Positions 7,708 to 16,527 of a stretch of 64,000 bases of DNA are shown here, in pieces. The notes beneath the pieces are model-generated. The model ran no database searches. It worked only from the letters and a program-made list of their open reading frames with translations, and was not told the DNA's origin. The position numbers and the translations under genes are program-made. Within the stretch, counting starts at the first letter, position 1. Each line of letters starts with the position of its first letter. The stretch is from Micromonospora eburnea (GTDB lineage: Bacteria > Actinomycetota > Actinomycetes > Mycobacteriales > Micromonosporaceae), in assembly GCF_900090225.1 (NCBI RefSeq), contig NZ_FMHY01000002.1:5022001-5086000 (forward strand), given 5' to 3'.

Positions 7708-8910
7708 TTACCAGACCTGTTCCAGCACCCGGAGGGTGTTGCCGCCGATCACCTTCGCGATCTCGTCGTCGGAGTAGTCGTGCTTGACCAGCCAGCCGAC
7801 GATGTTCCCGAACGCCTCACCCGGGTTCTCCAGCCCGGAGACATACTCCACCCGAGGGTGCTCCGGCCGGTTTCCGGCGTCGTGGGCGTAGTTGCCCGCG
7901 TACGTGTTGTGCACGCCGACGTGGTCGCCGAACATGGTGTCCGGCCCGAAGCTGACGTGGTCGATGCCGACCAGCTCCACGCAGTAGGTGAAGTGGTCCA
8001 TCACCGACTCGATCGAGTGGTGCGGGTGGTCCGCCGAGAGCGTGGTGTGCGGAGCGGCCTCGATACCGATCACGCCACCCCGCTCGGCGCAGGCCCGGAT
8101 CACCTCGTCCGGCTTCATCCGAGGGGTGTTCCAGACCGAGCGGGCACCGGCGTGGGTGATGAACACCGGCACCCGACTCGCCTCGATCACGTCCAGCGAG
8201 GTCTGATCGCCGGAGTGCGAGATGTCAATGGCGATGCCGAGCTTGTTCATCCGATCCACCGCGCGCCGGCCGAAGTGGGTCAGACCGCCGTCGTGTCGCT
8301 CGGAGAGGCCACCGCCGAGCATGTTGGCCTGGCTGTACGCGATGCCGAGCTGGCGTACGCCGAAGCCGTAGAGGATGTCGATCCGGTCCAGCTCGTTCTC
8401 GATCGGGCTGCTGCACTCCAGGCCCGCGATCATCGCCAGCCGGCCGTCCCGCTTGGCGGCGTGGATGTCGGCGACGGAGGTGGCCAGAAAAACGTGGTCC
8501 TGCTTGTAGAAGTCGCTCATCCGCATCCCGAGGGCGTAGATGAGGTCATTCCACTTCCAGCCGTTCTCGCTGGTGACACAGGACGCGCCGGCCATGAAGT
8601 TGTCGACCACCGCGGTCAGCCCGGAGCGGGCCAACCCCTCGTAGCCGGTCCGCTGTCGGGCGGTGCGGTTGTAGGCGCGCAGCTCGCGTACGTCCTCGGG
8701 CAGGATCACCGGGTGCTCGTGCAGCGAGATCGCGACGTGGTCGGTGAGCAGCCGAGTCACCCGTGCCCGCTGCGCGTCGGACAGGCCGAGGTCGTGCTCC
8801 GGTACTCGACCGATCTCCTTCGCGAGGGTGAACACCCGGTAGTCCGAGTGGGGTTCCAGGTATGAGTAGGACCTGTGACCCTCGTACCGGCGGGCGGGTT
8901 GTTGCAGCAA
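7708..8910 (-). CDS. M19-type (membrane dipeptidase family) hydrolase, copy 1, HxH variant
   Basis: A 400-residue metal-dependent hydrolase of the renal dipeptidase family, a TIM-barrel amidohydrolase. Conserved parts visible are the bridging Glu in 'MIAGLECSSPIENELDRIDILYGFGVRQLGIAYSQ'-type sequence, 'AIDISHSGDQTS' and 'VFITHAGARSVWNTPR' (two metal His and the substrate-binding Arg), and 'GPDTMFGDH'. The usual N-terminal DGHND is replaced by 'SLHEHP' (His64-Glu-His66), so the substrate may differ from normal L,D-dipeptides. No signal peptide or anchor is present. Start: TTG 8910, with AAAGGAG eight bases upstream, gives the same length as the paralogue at 16528. A 314-bp segment is identical to that paralogue. 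It lies 34 bp after the ATPase gene at 8945. Confidence 0.85.
   Translation of the reverse strand: MLQQPARRYEGHRSYSYLEPHSDYRVFTLAKEIGRVPEHDLGLSDAQRARVTRLLTDHVAISLHEHPVILPEDVRELRAYNRTARQRTGYEGLARSGLTAVVDNFMAGASCVTSENGWKWNDLIYALGMRMSDFYKQDHVFLATSVADIHAAKRDGRLAMIAGLECSSPIENELDRIDILYGFGVRQLGIAYSQANMLGGGLSERHDGGLTHFGRRAVDRMNKLGIAIDISHSGDQTSLDVIEASRVPVFITHAGARSVWNTPRMKPDEVIRACAERGGVIGIEAAPHTTLSADHPHHSIESVMDHFTYCVELVGIDHVSFGPDTMFGDHVGVHNTYAGNYAHDAGNRPEHPRVEYVSGLENPGEAFGNIVGWLVKHDYSDDEIAKVIGGNTLRVLEQVW
7955..8268. repeat. 314-bp tract identical to 16778-17091 (gene-conversion tract)
   Basis: Base-by-base reading shows perfect identity over 314 bp with the other M19 gene, including synonymous positions. 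After one mismatch, identity continues for about another 24 bp. Outside, the genes diverge clearly. Both copies lie in the same strand and codon phase. It encodes the part from the metal-binding 'DISH' and 'THAG' region to 'ELVGIDHV'. Confidence 0.85.
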
Positions 8911-8944
8911 GGCACCTTCTCCTTTGGGAAACGGCCCGCTGGCC

Positions 8945-9937
8945 TCAGGCGGCCAGCGGATAGTGGCAGGCAACCGGATGTTCGCCGGTGGCCAGCGGCG
9001 GCTCGGTGGTGGCGCAGGTCTCGGTCGCCTGCCAGCAGCGGGTACGGAACCGGCAGCCCGACGGCGGGTTCACCGGGCTGGGCGGGTCACCGGCGAGCAG
9101 GATCCGCCCGCGCTCGCCGCGGCCGGCCGGCTCGGGCACCGGCACCGCGGAGAGCAGGGCCCTGGTGTACGGGTGGCGGGGTGTGCCGTACAGGCTCGCC
9201 TCAGCCCCGGTCTCCACCAGCTTGCCGAGGTACATCACGGCCACCCGGTCGGAGATGTGCCGGACCACGGACAGGTCGTGGGCGATGAACACGTACGCCA
9301 CGCCCAGCTCGTCCTGGAGCCTTTCCAACAGGTTGACCACCTGGGCCTGGACCGAGACGTCCAGCGCGGAGACCGGCTCGTCGCAGACGATCACGTCCGG
9401 CCGCAGGGCCAGCGCCCGGGCGATACCGATGCGTTGGCGCTGGCCACCGGAGAACTGGTGCGGGTAGCGGTCCAGGTGCAGGCTCGGGTCGAGGCCGACC
9501 AGTTCCAGCAGCTCCCGGACCCGGTCCAGCCGGCGGTGCCGGTCCAGCACGTCCGGGTGGATCTCGAACGGTTGGAGCAGGATCTCCCGGACGGTGCGGC
9601 GCGGGTTCAGTGAGGTGTACGGGTCCTGGAGCACGATCTGGATCCGCCGCCGCAGGGCGCGCAGCTCGCGCCCCCTGGCCTCGTGCACCACCGACTCGCC
9701 GAAACGCACCGCGCCGGAGGTCGGCTGCTCCAGCCCGACCAGCATCCGGGCCAGCGTGCTCTTGCCGCACCCGGACTCGCCCACCACGCCAAGGGTCTCG
9801 CCCCGGCGCAGGTCGAAGGAGACCCCGTCGACGGCCTTGACCACGCCGCCGGAGGTGAACGGCACCCGTCCCTTGATCGGAAAGTGCTTGACCAGGTTCT
9901 CGACCCGCAGCACCACGTCGTCACCGGCTGGTGGCAC
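8945..9937 (-). CDS. oligopeptide/dipeptide ABC transporter ATPase (DppF/OppF type)
   Basis: A 330-residue ATPase that powers peptide import. Walker A is 'GESGCGKSTLARML', the Q-loop 'IVLQDPYTSLNPR', the ABC signature 'FSGGQRQRIGIARAL', Walker B 'PDVIVCDEPVSALD', and the H-loop 'FIAHDLSVV'. The C-terminal 'LLAGDPPSPVNPPSGCRFRTRC' is the Cys-containing oligopeptide/dipeptide ABC C-terminal motif. It overlaps the upstream ATPase gene by 17 bp, so the two are translationally coupled and probably form a heterodimer. Substrate specificity is set by the lipoprotein at 14903, not by this subunit. Confidence 0.93.
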   Translation of the reverse strand: MPPAGDDVVLRVENLVKHFPIKGRVPFTSGGVVKAVDGVSFDLRRGETLGVVGESGCGKSTLARMLVGLEQPTSGAVRFGESVVHEARGRELRALRRRIQIVLQDPYTSLNPRRTVREILLQPFEIHPDVLDRHRRLDRVRELLELVGLDPSLHLDRYPHQFSGGQRQRIGIARALALRPDVIVCDEPVSALDVSVQAQVVNLLERLQDELGVAYVFIAHDLSVVRHISDRVAVMYLGKLVETGAEASLYGTPRHPYTRALLSAVPVPEPAGRGERGRILLAGDPPSPVNPPSGCRFRTRCWQATETCATTEPPLATGEHPVACHYPLAA

Positions 9938-10904
9938 CGAGCACCTCCTCGTGGTGGTGGCAGGCGCTGGCCCGGTCGCCGGGCAGCGTCGTCAACGGGG
10001 GCAGGGTCGCCCGACACTCGTCGGTGACCCGGGGGCAGCGCAGGTGGAAGGGGCAGCCGATGGGCAGCCGGGCCGGGTTGGGCGGAGCACCGGGAATGGC
10101 GTACAGCACGTCGTCGCGTCGGTCCACCCGGGGCATCGAGGCGAGCAGCCCTTCCGTGTACGGGTGCGCCGGGTCGTCGAAGATCTGCTCCACCGTGCCG
10201 CGCTCGACGATCCGGCCGGCGTACATCACCGCCACGTCGTCGGCGACCTCGGCCACCACCCCCAGGTCGTGGGTGATCAGCAGCAGGCCCATCCCGCTGT
10301 CGCGCTGGATCTCCGCGAGCAACTCCATCACCTGTGCCTGCACGGTCACGTCGAGGGCGGTGGTCGGCTCGTCGGCGATCAGCAGGTCCGGCTCCAGCGC
10401 GATGGCGAGCGCGATCATGATGCGCTGCCGCATTCCGCCGGAGAACTGGTGCGGGTAGTCGCGGATCCGGTCCTTGGCGGCCGGGATGCGGACCCGGTCC
10501 ACCAGCTCCACGGCGCGTCGGCGGGCGTCCGCCCGGGACATCCCCCGCCGGACTCGCAGCACCTCGATGATCTGGTGCCCGACGGTGAAGACCGGGTTGA
10601 GTGCGGCCATCGCGTCCTGGAAGACCATGCCGATCTCCTCGCCGCTGATCCGCTCGCGCTGTTTGCGGGGCAGGGTGAGCAGTTCCCGGCCGCGCAGCCG
10701 GACCGCGCCGCTGATCCGGGCCGGCGGAGTGTCCAGGATGCCCATCACCGCCTGCGCGGTGACACTCTTGCCCGAGCCGGACTCGCCGAGAATGGCCAGG
10801 GTCTTGCCGGACTCGACCTCCAGCGACACTCCGTTGACCGCCTGGACCGGTCCGCTCGGGCCGGGGAACGCGACCCGCAGGTCGGCGATTTCCAACAGCG
10901 TCAT
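9921..10904 (-). CDS. oligopeptide/dipeptide ABC transporter ATPase (DppD/OppD type)
   Basis: A 327-residue partner ATPase: Walker A 'GESGSGKSVTAQAV', 'MVFQDAMAALNPVFTVG', signature 'FSGGMRQRIMIALAIALEPDLLIADEPTTALD', and the C-terminal peptide-transporter motif 'PGAPPNPARLPIGCPFHLRCP'. The ATG at 10904 overlaps the TGA of the preceding hydrolase gene (ATGA), so re-initiation is likely. A much longer open frame runs upstream, but it is a shadow of the hydrolase gene. Residues from MTLLEIADL onward align with the family, which fixes the start. Confidence 0.93.
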   Translation of the reverse strand: MTLLEIADLRVAFPGPSGPVQAVNGVSLEVESGKTLAILGESGSGKSVTAQAVMGILDTPPARISGAVRLRGRELLTLPRKQRERISGEEIGMVFQDAMAALNPVFTVGHQIIEVLRVRRGMSRADARRRAVELVDRVRIPAAKDRIRDYPHQFSGGMRQRIMIALAIALEPDLLIADEPTTALDVTVQAQVMELLAEIQRDSGMGLLLITHDLGVVAEVADDVAVMYAGRIVERGTVEQIFDDPAHPYTEGLLASMPRVDRRDDVLYAIPGAPPNPARLPIGCPFHLRCPRVTDECRATLPPLTTLPGDRASACHHHEEVLGATSR

Positions 10905-11737
10905 CGCAGCACTCCGGCTTCGGCCAGGAAGTCGCGCACCACCCGCTGGAACAGCTCCGGCTCCTCCAACTGCGGCGAGTGCCCGGAGTTCTCGAAGACC
11001 ACCAGCCGGCTGTCCGGCACCAGGTCCGCGATCATCTGCGAGGCGGCCACCGGGGTACGCCAGTCGTGCCGGCCCACGGTGACCAGGGTCGGGCAGGTGA
11101 TCGAGGGCAGCTTCGGCTTGAGGTCGTAGCGGGGCATGTTCTGCCCGAAGGCCGCGTTGTGGGTGCGGTAGTGGAACCGGGTGGTGGCCAGCCGGGCCTC
11201 GTCCTTGGCCGGGTCGTGCTGGTGGTCGTAGAGCGGCAGGATCGCCTGCCAGTACTCGCGTAGCTGCTCGTTGCTCTCGAACCGGCCGGTGCCGATCCGC
11301 TCGATCACCCACTCCGGGATCACCGACCGGTCGGTGTTGCGGGCCCGCTCGACGGCCAGGTGGTCATGCGCGGTGTCCGCCGCGGTGTCGCGCAGGATCA
11401 GCGCGGAGACCCGGTCGGGATGGGCGATGGCGTATTCCATCGCGATGAACCCGCCGTACGAGCCACCGGCCATCACGATCTTCTCGTAGCCGAAGTGCTC
11501 CCGGATGGCGTCCACGTCGGCCACCCACTGCTCGTGGGTGAACGGCTCGTCGTCGCTGGACTCCCCGGAGCCGCGGGCGTCGAAGACGATGACCCGCATC
11601 CGGTCGGAGAACGGGCCGAACGCCCGCTTCGGCTCGCTGCGCGAGCCCAGGCCGGGCGCGCCGTGGTGCACGATCATCGCCGGGCCGTCGGTCGGGCCGA
11701 ACGCCTCGACGACCAGTTCCGCGCCGTTGATTTTCAT
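10901..11737 (-). CDS. alpha/beta hydrolase, proline-iminopeptidase-like
   Basis: A 278-residue alpha/beta hydrolase that appears to have all catalytic parts: oxyanion region 'VHHGAPGLGS', 'VIVFDARGSGES', nucleophile elbow 'MAGGSYGGFIAMEYA' (GxSxG), acid Asp in 'TVGRHDWRTP', and His in 'ENSGHSPQLEEP'. The cap domain pattern and peptide-transport setting suggest an S33-type aminopeptidase (prolyl-like), but ester or amide hydrolases share this fold. No signal peptide, so it would act on imported substrate. Start and stop both overlap neighbours through ATGA, embedding it tightly in the operon between the M24-fold gene and the first ATPase. Confidence 0.88.
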   Translation of the reverse strand: MKINGAELVVEAFGPTDGPAMIVHHGAPGLGSRSEPKRAFGPFSDRMRVIVFDARGSGESSDDEPFTHEQWVADVDAIREHFGYEKIVMAGGSYGGFIAMEYAIAHPDRVSALILRDTAADTAHDHLAVERARNTDRSVIPEWVIERIGTGRFESNEQLREYWQAILPLYDHQHDPAKDEARLATTRFHYRTHNAAFGQNMPRYDLKPKLPSITCPTLVTVGRHDWRTPVAASQMIADLVPDSRLVVFENSGHSPQLEEPELFQRVVRDFLAEAGVLR

Positions 11738-12915
11738 CGGACCCCTTCGATGACGTTGGATGCCAGGTCGCGCGGGTAGCCGGTCAGCCGGCGGGGCCCG
11801 GACTCCTGCACCAGGACCGTGTCGGAAATGCGGTAGCCGGCGTGGCCGGGAACGTAGACACCGGGCTCGCTGGAGAGCAGCATCCCGGGGGCGAGGATGG
11901 TGGCGTCCCCGTCCTCCACCCACGGCGCCTCGTGGTTCTGCAGGCCGATGCCGTGTCCCTGGCGGTGCCGGATGTAGTCGCCCAGCCCGTGCTCACGCAG
12001 CACGTCCAGGCAGATCCGGTTGACCTCGGCGCAGCTGCGCCCGGCGATCATCGCCTGGGTGCCGACCTCCTGCGCCTCGCGGTCGGCCTCGTAGTAGCGC
12101 ACCTGTTCGGCGGTGGGTTCGCCGATGACGAAGGTGCGCTCGCTCTCCACGAATCGGCTGGCCACGGCGGCGCCGAGGGAGAGGATCAGCGTGTCGCCGG
12201 GCTGGATCCGCCGCCGGGTCGGCAGGCCGTGCGGCAGCGCCGAGTTCGGGCCGGCGTAGACCAGCCCACCGGCCAGCTTGGTGGTGTAGACGACCAGGTC
12301 GTACTCGGCGTACATCCGGTCGGTGCCGTACCCGATCACGTGCCGGGCGATCTCGTCCTCGCGGGGCAGCGGGCCGCCGCCGGCCAGCGCCTCGTCGATC
12401 AGCCCCCGTCCGGCGGCCAGCATCTCGTCACAGATGCGCGCGGCGGCCTCATGGAACGGGATCTCCTCGGGGAACTTGCGCAGCCGCAGCTTCGCCACCG
12501 CGTCGGTGGTCTCCAGGGTCGCCCCGGTGACGGCCTGCGACAGCGCCTGGAACGTGCCGACCGGCACCCCGGCGCCGACCCCGATGCGGCGGGTCGGTCC
12601 GCCGCATCGGGCCAGTGCCGAGGCGAGCGTCTGCTCGGCGCTGACGACGCCGGGGTACTCGAAGTAGGTGACGGTCGGTACCCGCACGTCCTGCTGGGCG
12701 GCGTACTCCTCGTCCAGCCGGGGGATGACCAGCAGCGGCTCCCCCTCGCGCGGCATCCACAGGTAGACCGGCCGCTCGGTGGCGATGTAGAAGAAGCCGC
12801 TCAGGAAGGCGACGTCGGCCGGCGAGGTGGCCAGGAAGCCGTCCAGGCCGCGCTCGTCGAGCGCCTCGGACAGCCGGGTACGGACGGTGGTGTAGAAGCT
12901 CTCGGGCAGCCGCAT
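11734..12915 (-). CDS. M24-fold (Xaa-Pro peptidase/creatinase-like) protein with degenerate metal site
   Basis: A 393-residue protein with the N-terminal creatinase-like domain (residues 1-145) and the C-terminal pita-bread domain of the M24 family. The M24 outline is clear, including 'RQGHGIGLQNHEAP' and 'SSEPGVYVPGHAGYRISDTVLV'. Of the five residues that bind two metals in true peptidases (D, D, H, E, E), only His321 and Glu350 remain. The others are Ser246 (in 'LILSLGAA'), Glu257 (in 'FVESERTF') and Ser364 (in 'YRISDT'). Creatinase itself has this fold without metal, so a metal-free or non-peptidase reaction is plausible. Two bases separate it from the permease gene upstream, and its TGA overlaps the hydrolase start. 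Confidence 0.85.
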   Translation of the reverse strand: MRLPESFYTTVRTRLSEALDERGLDGFLATSPADVAFLSGFFYIATERPVYLWMPREGEPLLVIPRLDEEYAAQQDVRVPTVTYFEYPGVVSAEQTLASALARCGGPTRRIGVGAGVPVGTFQALSQAVTGATLETTDAVAKLRLRKFPEEIPFHEAAARICDEMLAAGRGLIDEALAGGGPLPREDEIARHVIGYGTDRMYAEYDLVVYTTKLAGGLVYAGPNSALPHGLPTRRRIQPGDTLILSLGAAVASRFVESERTFVIGEPTAEQVRYYEADREAQEVGTQAMIAGRSCAEVNRICLDVLREHGLGDYIRHRQGHGIGLQNHEAPWVEDGDATILAPGMLLSSEPGVYVPGHAGYRISDTVLVQESGPRRLTGYPRDLASNVIEGVR

Positions 12916-12917
12916 GG

Positions 12918-13799
12918 TCAGCCTCCGTTCCGGCGCGGGTCACGGGTGTCGTTGAAGCGCATCCCGGCGACGGTCGCCGCGAGCACCAGCAGGAGGATCG
13001 CCAGGGACGGAAAGAGGGTCTGCCACCAGGCGATGGCGACGACGCCGCTGCGCTGGGCGTTGAGCAGGATTCGTCCCCAGGACCACGCGTCCGGGTCGCC
13101 GAGGCCGAGGAAGCTCAGCCCGGCCTCGGAGATCACCGCTCGGGAGGCGGTCAGCAGCACGCTGACCACCATCAGCGAGACCACCGCGGGCAGGATCTCC
13201 CGGGTGACGATCCGCCAGCCGGTGGCCCCGAGCACCCGGGCGCCGTCGATGTACGGCATCGCGCTGATCACCAGGCCCTGCGACCGGATCAACCGGGCCA
13301 CCTCGGGCCAGGCGAAGAACCCGATGATCACGGTCAGCGTGACCACGCTGGGGTTGACCACCGCGGCCAGCATGATCATCAACGGCAGGGTGGGCAGGGC
13401 CAGCATCACGTCGGTGATCACCGTGGCGACCGCGTCGATCGGCCGGAAGTACGCCGAGGCCAACCCGATCGCGGTGCCCAGCACGATCGCGATCACCGAG
13501 GCGGCCAGGCCGATCACCAGGCTCGTCCGGGTCCCCCAGACCACCTGGGCGAAGATGTCCTGCCCGAGGTCGTCGGTGCCGAACCAGTGGGCACCGGACG
13601 GGGATTGCAGCACGTCCGGGCCGGCGCCGGTGGGCTCGTCGGCGATCAGCGGCGCGAAGACCGCCATCAGCACCATCACGACCAGCACCAGCATGGACAG
13701 CATCGCGGCGGGCTGAAGCAGGAAGCCGTACCTGGACCGCCGGGCGGCGGCCGGGGCGACCGGCGGCACCGCCTGCTCGGTCAGCACGGGCGCGCTCAC
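12918..13799 (-). CDS. peptide ABC transporter permease (DppC type)
   Basis: A 293-residue inner-membrane permease. After a Pro/Ala-rich N-terminus there is one helix (about residues 32-50), an OppC-like segment ('DVLQSPSGAHWFGTDDLGQDIFAQVVWGTRTSL'), then five helices. The ABC-coupling EAA loop is at 'DGARVLGATGWRIVTREILP', and 'EAGLSFLGLG' is typical of DppC. The start at ATG/GTG 13799 begins with MSAPVLTEQ. The gene lies 118 bp after the companion permease, across a GC-rich stretch with a possible GGCGCG/CGCGCC hairpin, the widest gap inside the operon. Confidence 0.92.
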   Translation of the reverse strand: MSAPVLTEQAVPPVAPAAARRSRYGFLLQPAAMLSMLVLVVMVLMAVFAPLIADEPTGAGPDVLQSPSGAHWFGTDDLGQDIFAQVVWGTRTSLVIGLAASVIAIVLGTAIGLASAYFRPIDAVATVITDVMLALPTLPLMIMLAAVVNPSVVTLTVIIGFFAWPEVARLIRSQGLVISAMPYIDGARVLGATGWRIVTREILPAVVSLMVVSVLLTASRAVISEAGLSFLGLGDPDAWSWGRILLNAQRSGVVAIAWWQTLFPSLAILLLVLAATVAGMRFNDTRDPRRNGG

Positions 13800-13917
13800 G
13801 GCACCCTCCCTTCAAACGTGACGGTGATCGGTTCGGGGCGGCGCGCCGGACTAAGCGCGCCCGGCCGGTGATCCCGGGCGACGGGGGCGGCGCCGCGCCG
13901 CGCCGCGCGCACCCCGT

Positions 13918-14871
13918 TCACAGCCGGATCCTCGGGTTGAGGACCGCGTAGAGCATGTCGGTCAGCGCGTTGGCGACGACCACGGTGACAGCGAGCATGA
14001 TGAATGCGCCCTGGAGCACCGGGTAGTCCTGCTGCCCGACCGCCTCGTAGATCAGCCGGCCGACGCCGGGGTAGGCGAACACGGTCTCGGTGAGCACCGC
14101 GCCGCCGACCAGGGTGCCCAGTTGCAGTCCCATCAGGGTCAGCGCCGGCAGGATCGCGTTGCGCAGGCCGTGCTTCCAGACCCGGCGGCGGGCCGACAGG
14201 CCCCGGGCCTGGGCGGCCCGGATGTAGTCCTCGCCGAGCACCTCGATCATGTTGGTGCGCAGGGTGAGCGCGTACGGGCCGAGCTGCACCAGCACCAGGG
14301 ACAGCACCGGCAGCACCAGGTGGTGAGCCAGGCTCAGGTAGGCCGCCGCGCCCCGGGTGTCCGGGTCGATCGCCCCGCCGATCGGGAACCAGCCGAGCTG
14401 GGCGCCGAGGAAGACCAGCAGCAGCATGGCGACGCTGGGCACGAAGAGCGCGTGCCCGCCGATACCGAGCGCCTGGAGGGCACGGTCCAGCCACTTGCCC
14501 CGATGCACGGCGGCGGAGACGCCGATCGGGATGCCGACGGCGATGGTGATGACGAACGCGGTGCCGGCCAGCAGCAGCGTCCAGGGCAGCCGGTCGACGA
14601 TGATGTCGGTGACCGGTTGGATCTGCCGGAACGAGATGCCCAGGTTGCCCTGGACCAGCTCCCGCAGGTACGAGACGTACTGCTCCCACAACGGCCGGTC
14701 CAGGCCGTACGTCTTGAGCAGTGCCGCCTGCATCTCCGGCGTCATGTCCCCCTCGACCATCAGGGTCGTGGGGTCCCCCGGCAACAGCCGGAGCAGGAAG
14801 AACGTCGAAGTGATCGCGATCCACACGGTCAGGACGGCCTTCAGTGCCCGGCTGAGCACGAAACGCGCCAC
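13918..14871 (-). CDS. peptide ABC transporter permease (DppB type)
   Basis: A 317-residue permease with the DppB/OppB N-terminus: first helix 'LTVWIAITSTFFLLRLLPGDP' and the periplasmic 'YGLDRPLWEQYVSYLRELVQGNLGIS' that follows. Five further helices come after, with the EAA coupling loop 'RAAQARGLSARRRVWKHGLRNAILP'. It pairs with the DppC-type subunit to form the membrane channel. It is 31 bp downstream of the binding-protein gene and clearly in the same transcript. Confidence 0.93.
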   Translation of the reverse strand: MARFVLSRALKAVLTVWIAITSTFFLLRLLPGDPTTLMVEGDMTPEMQAALLKTYGLDRPLWEQYVSYLRELVQGNLGISFRQIQPVTDIIVDRLPWTLLLAGTAFVITIAVGIPIGVSAAVHRGKWLDRALQALGIGGHALFVPSVAMLLLVFLGAQLGWFPIGGAIDPDTRGAAAYLSLAHHLVLPVLSLVLVQLGPYALTLRTNMIEVLGEDYIRAAQARGLSARRRVWKHGLRNAILPALTLMGLQLGTLVGGAVLTETVFAYPGVGRLIYEAVGQQDYPVLQGAFIMLAVTVVVANALTDMLYAVLNPRIRL

Positions 14872-14902
14872 GGGGGACCCCTCCTCTCCCTCGGGTTTCC
14901 GG

Positions 14903-16525
14903 TTACTTGACCGGGGTGACCTGTGCCAGCGAGTACGCGGTGACCATGCCGAGCAGGTCCGACGGCGACGGGGCGAAGCCGGTGAACTTGCTGGCGTTGT
15001 AGGCGAACCGGAAGTTCTCCACGTACAGCGGGGTCAGGTACGCCTGCTCGTGGACGACCTTGTCGATGTTCTTGATCTTGGTCTTGAACGCCTCGGGGTC
15101 GGTGGTGCCGGCCGCGTCGTTGATGAGCTCGTCCATCTCGGACGACTCCAGCAGGTTGTAGTTGATGCCACCCGGGTTGGTGGACAGGTAGGTGCTGCGC
15201 AGCTGGTCCATCGGGTTGTCGAAGACGCCCCACTGCGAGGCGTCGATGTCGTACTCGCCGTTCTTGGTGCGGGAGAGGAAGGTGTTCCGCTCGACGCACT
15301 CGTTCTCCAGCTTGATGCCGGCCTTGGCCGCGCTCTCGCGGAAGAGCTGCACCACCCGGGTCATGTTGGCGTTGGACTGGTCGCACGCCACGCCGAACTT
15401 CAGCTCGTCGAAGAAGCCGTCGTTGTTCGCGTCCTTGTAGCCGGCCGCGGTCAGCTTGGCCTTCGCCCCGGCCGTGTCGAACGGGTAGGGCTGGAGCTCG
15501 GTGTTGTCGTAGTCCGAGAAGATCGGCGAGATCGGCCCGGCCATCTCCTGGCCGTCGCCCTGGAGCACCGCGGAGATGATCCCCTTGGTGTCCACCGACA
15601 TCGACAGCGCCTGCCGGACCGCCTGGTCGGCGAGGTACTTGTTCTTCATGTTGTAGGTCAGGTGGGCGAAGCCGAGCGCGCCGACCTTCGCCAGCTTGAT
15701 CTTCGAGTCACCGTCGAAGGTCTTCGCCGCCGACACCGGGACCGGGGTGCCCATCAGGTCGATGTCGCCATTGCGCAGTGCCAGCATCATCGTGTTGACG
15801 TCCGGGTACACCCGGTACTCGACCTGGCTGACCGCGGCCTTGCCGCCCGGGGCCAGCGGGTAGTTCTCGTTGCGCTTCATCACGTAGCGCTGGCCCTTGG
15901 TCATGCTGTCCAGCACGAACGGCCCGGCGCCGACCCAGTTCGAGTCGTTGGGGAACTTGGAGAGATCCCCGGCCTTTTCGAAGACGTGCTTCGGCACGAT
16001 CGACATCCAGAAGCCGACGCCCTCGGCGAACGGTGCGTACGGCTGGGACAGCTTGAACTTGACCGTGCTGGCGTCCGGCGCCTCGATCGACTCGACCCAG
16101 GTCAGCTTGGCGGCCACGTTGCCGAGCTTGTACTTCATGATCATGTCGGCGCTGAACTTGACGTCCTCAGCGACCACCGGCTTGCCGTCGGTCCACTTGA
16201 AGTCGTCCCGCAGCACGAACACGGCGGTCTTGCCGTCGTCCTCGTAGCGGTACTCCTTGGCCAACTCCGGCGCCTTCTTGGCGTTCTCGTCGATCCGCAG
16301 CAGGTGCGGATACATCGCGTTGAGGATCCACGAGTCGGTCTTGCTCAGCGACTGCAACGGGTTGAAGTTGCTCACGTCGGTGGTGGTGCCGATCCGCAGC
16401 ACCGAGTTGTCACCCGAGCCGCCGGAGGACGAGGAGGAGCCCTCGTTCAGACCGCAGGCGGACAGGCTCAGGGCGGCCGCCGCGCCGAGCGCGACAGCGA
16501 GCCGCCACCGACCCTTGACTGTCAT
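14903..16525 (-). CDS. extracellular solute-binding lipoprotein, family 5
   Basis: A 540-residue lipoprotein that captures substrate outside the membrane. The signal peptide ends in the lipobox 'LSAC' (Cys about residue 26), followed by a Ser/Gly linker. The body is a family 5 (oligopeptide/nickel) binding protein: 'VLRIGTTTDVSNFNPLQSLSKTDSWILNAMYPHL', 'WTDGKPVVAEDVKFSADM' and 'LAKVGALGFAHLTYNMKNKYLADQAVRQALSM'. The ATG at 16525 has AGGAGGT nine bases upstream and lies two bases after the stop of the M19 gene. Family 5 proteins bind peptides, opines, nickel or glutathione, so the ligand cannot be read from sequence. Confidence 0.92.
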   Translation of the reverse strand: MTVKGRWRLAVALGAAAALSLSACGLNEGSSSSSGGSGDNSVLRIGTTTDVSNFNPLQSLSKTDSWILNAMYPHLLRIDENAKKAPELAKEYRYEDDGKTAVFVLRDDFKWTDGKPVVAEDVKFSADMIMKYKLGNVAAKLTWVESIEAPDASTVKFKLSQPYAPFAEGVGFWMSIVPKHVFEKAGDLSKFPNDSNWVGAGPFVLDSMTKGQRYVMKRNENYPLAPGGKAAVSQVEYRVYPDVNTMMLALRNGDIDLMGTPVPVSAAKTFDGDSKIKLAKVGALGFAHLTYNMKNKYLADQAVRQALSMSVDTKGIISAVLQGDGQEMAGPISPIFSDYDNTELQPYPFDTAGAKAKLTAAGYKDANNDGFFDELKFGVACDQSNANMTRVVQLFRESAAKAGIKLENECVERNTFLSRTKNGEYDIDASQWGVFDNPMDQLRSTYLSTNPGGINYNLLESSEMDELINDAAGTTDPEAFKTKIKNIDKVVHEQAYLTPLYVENFRFAYNASKFTGFAPSPSDLLGMVTAYSLAQVTPVK

Positions 16526-16527
16526 TT

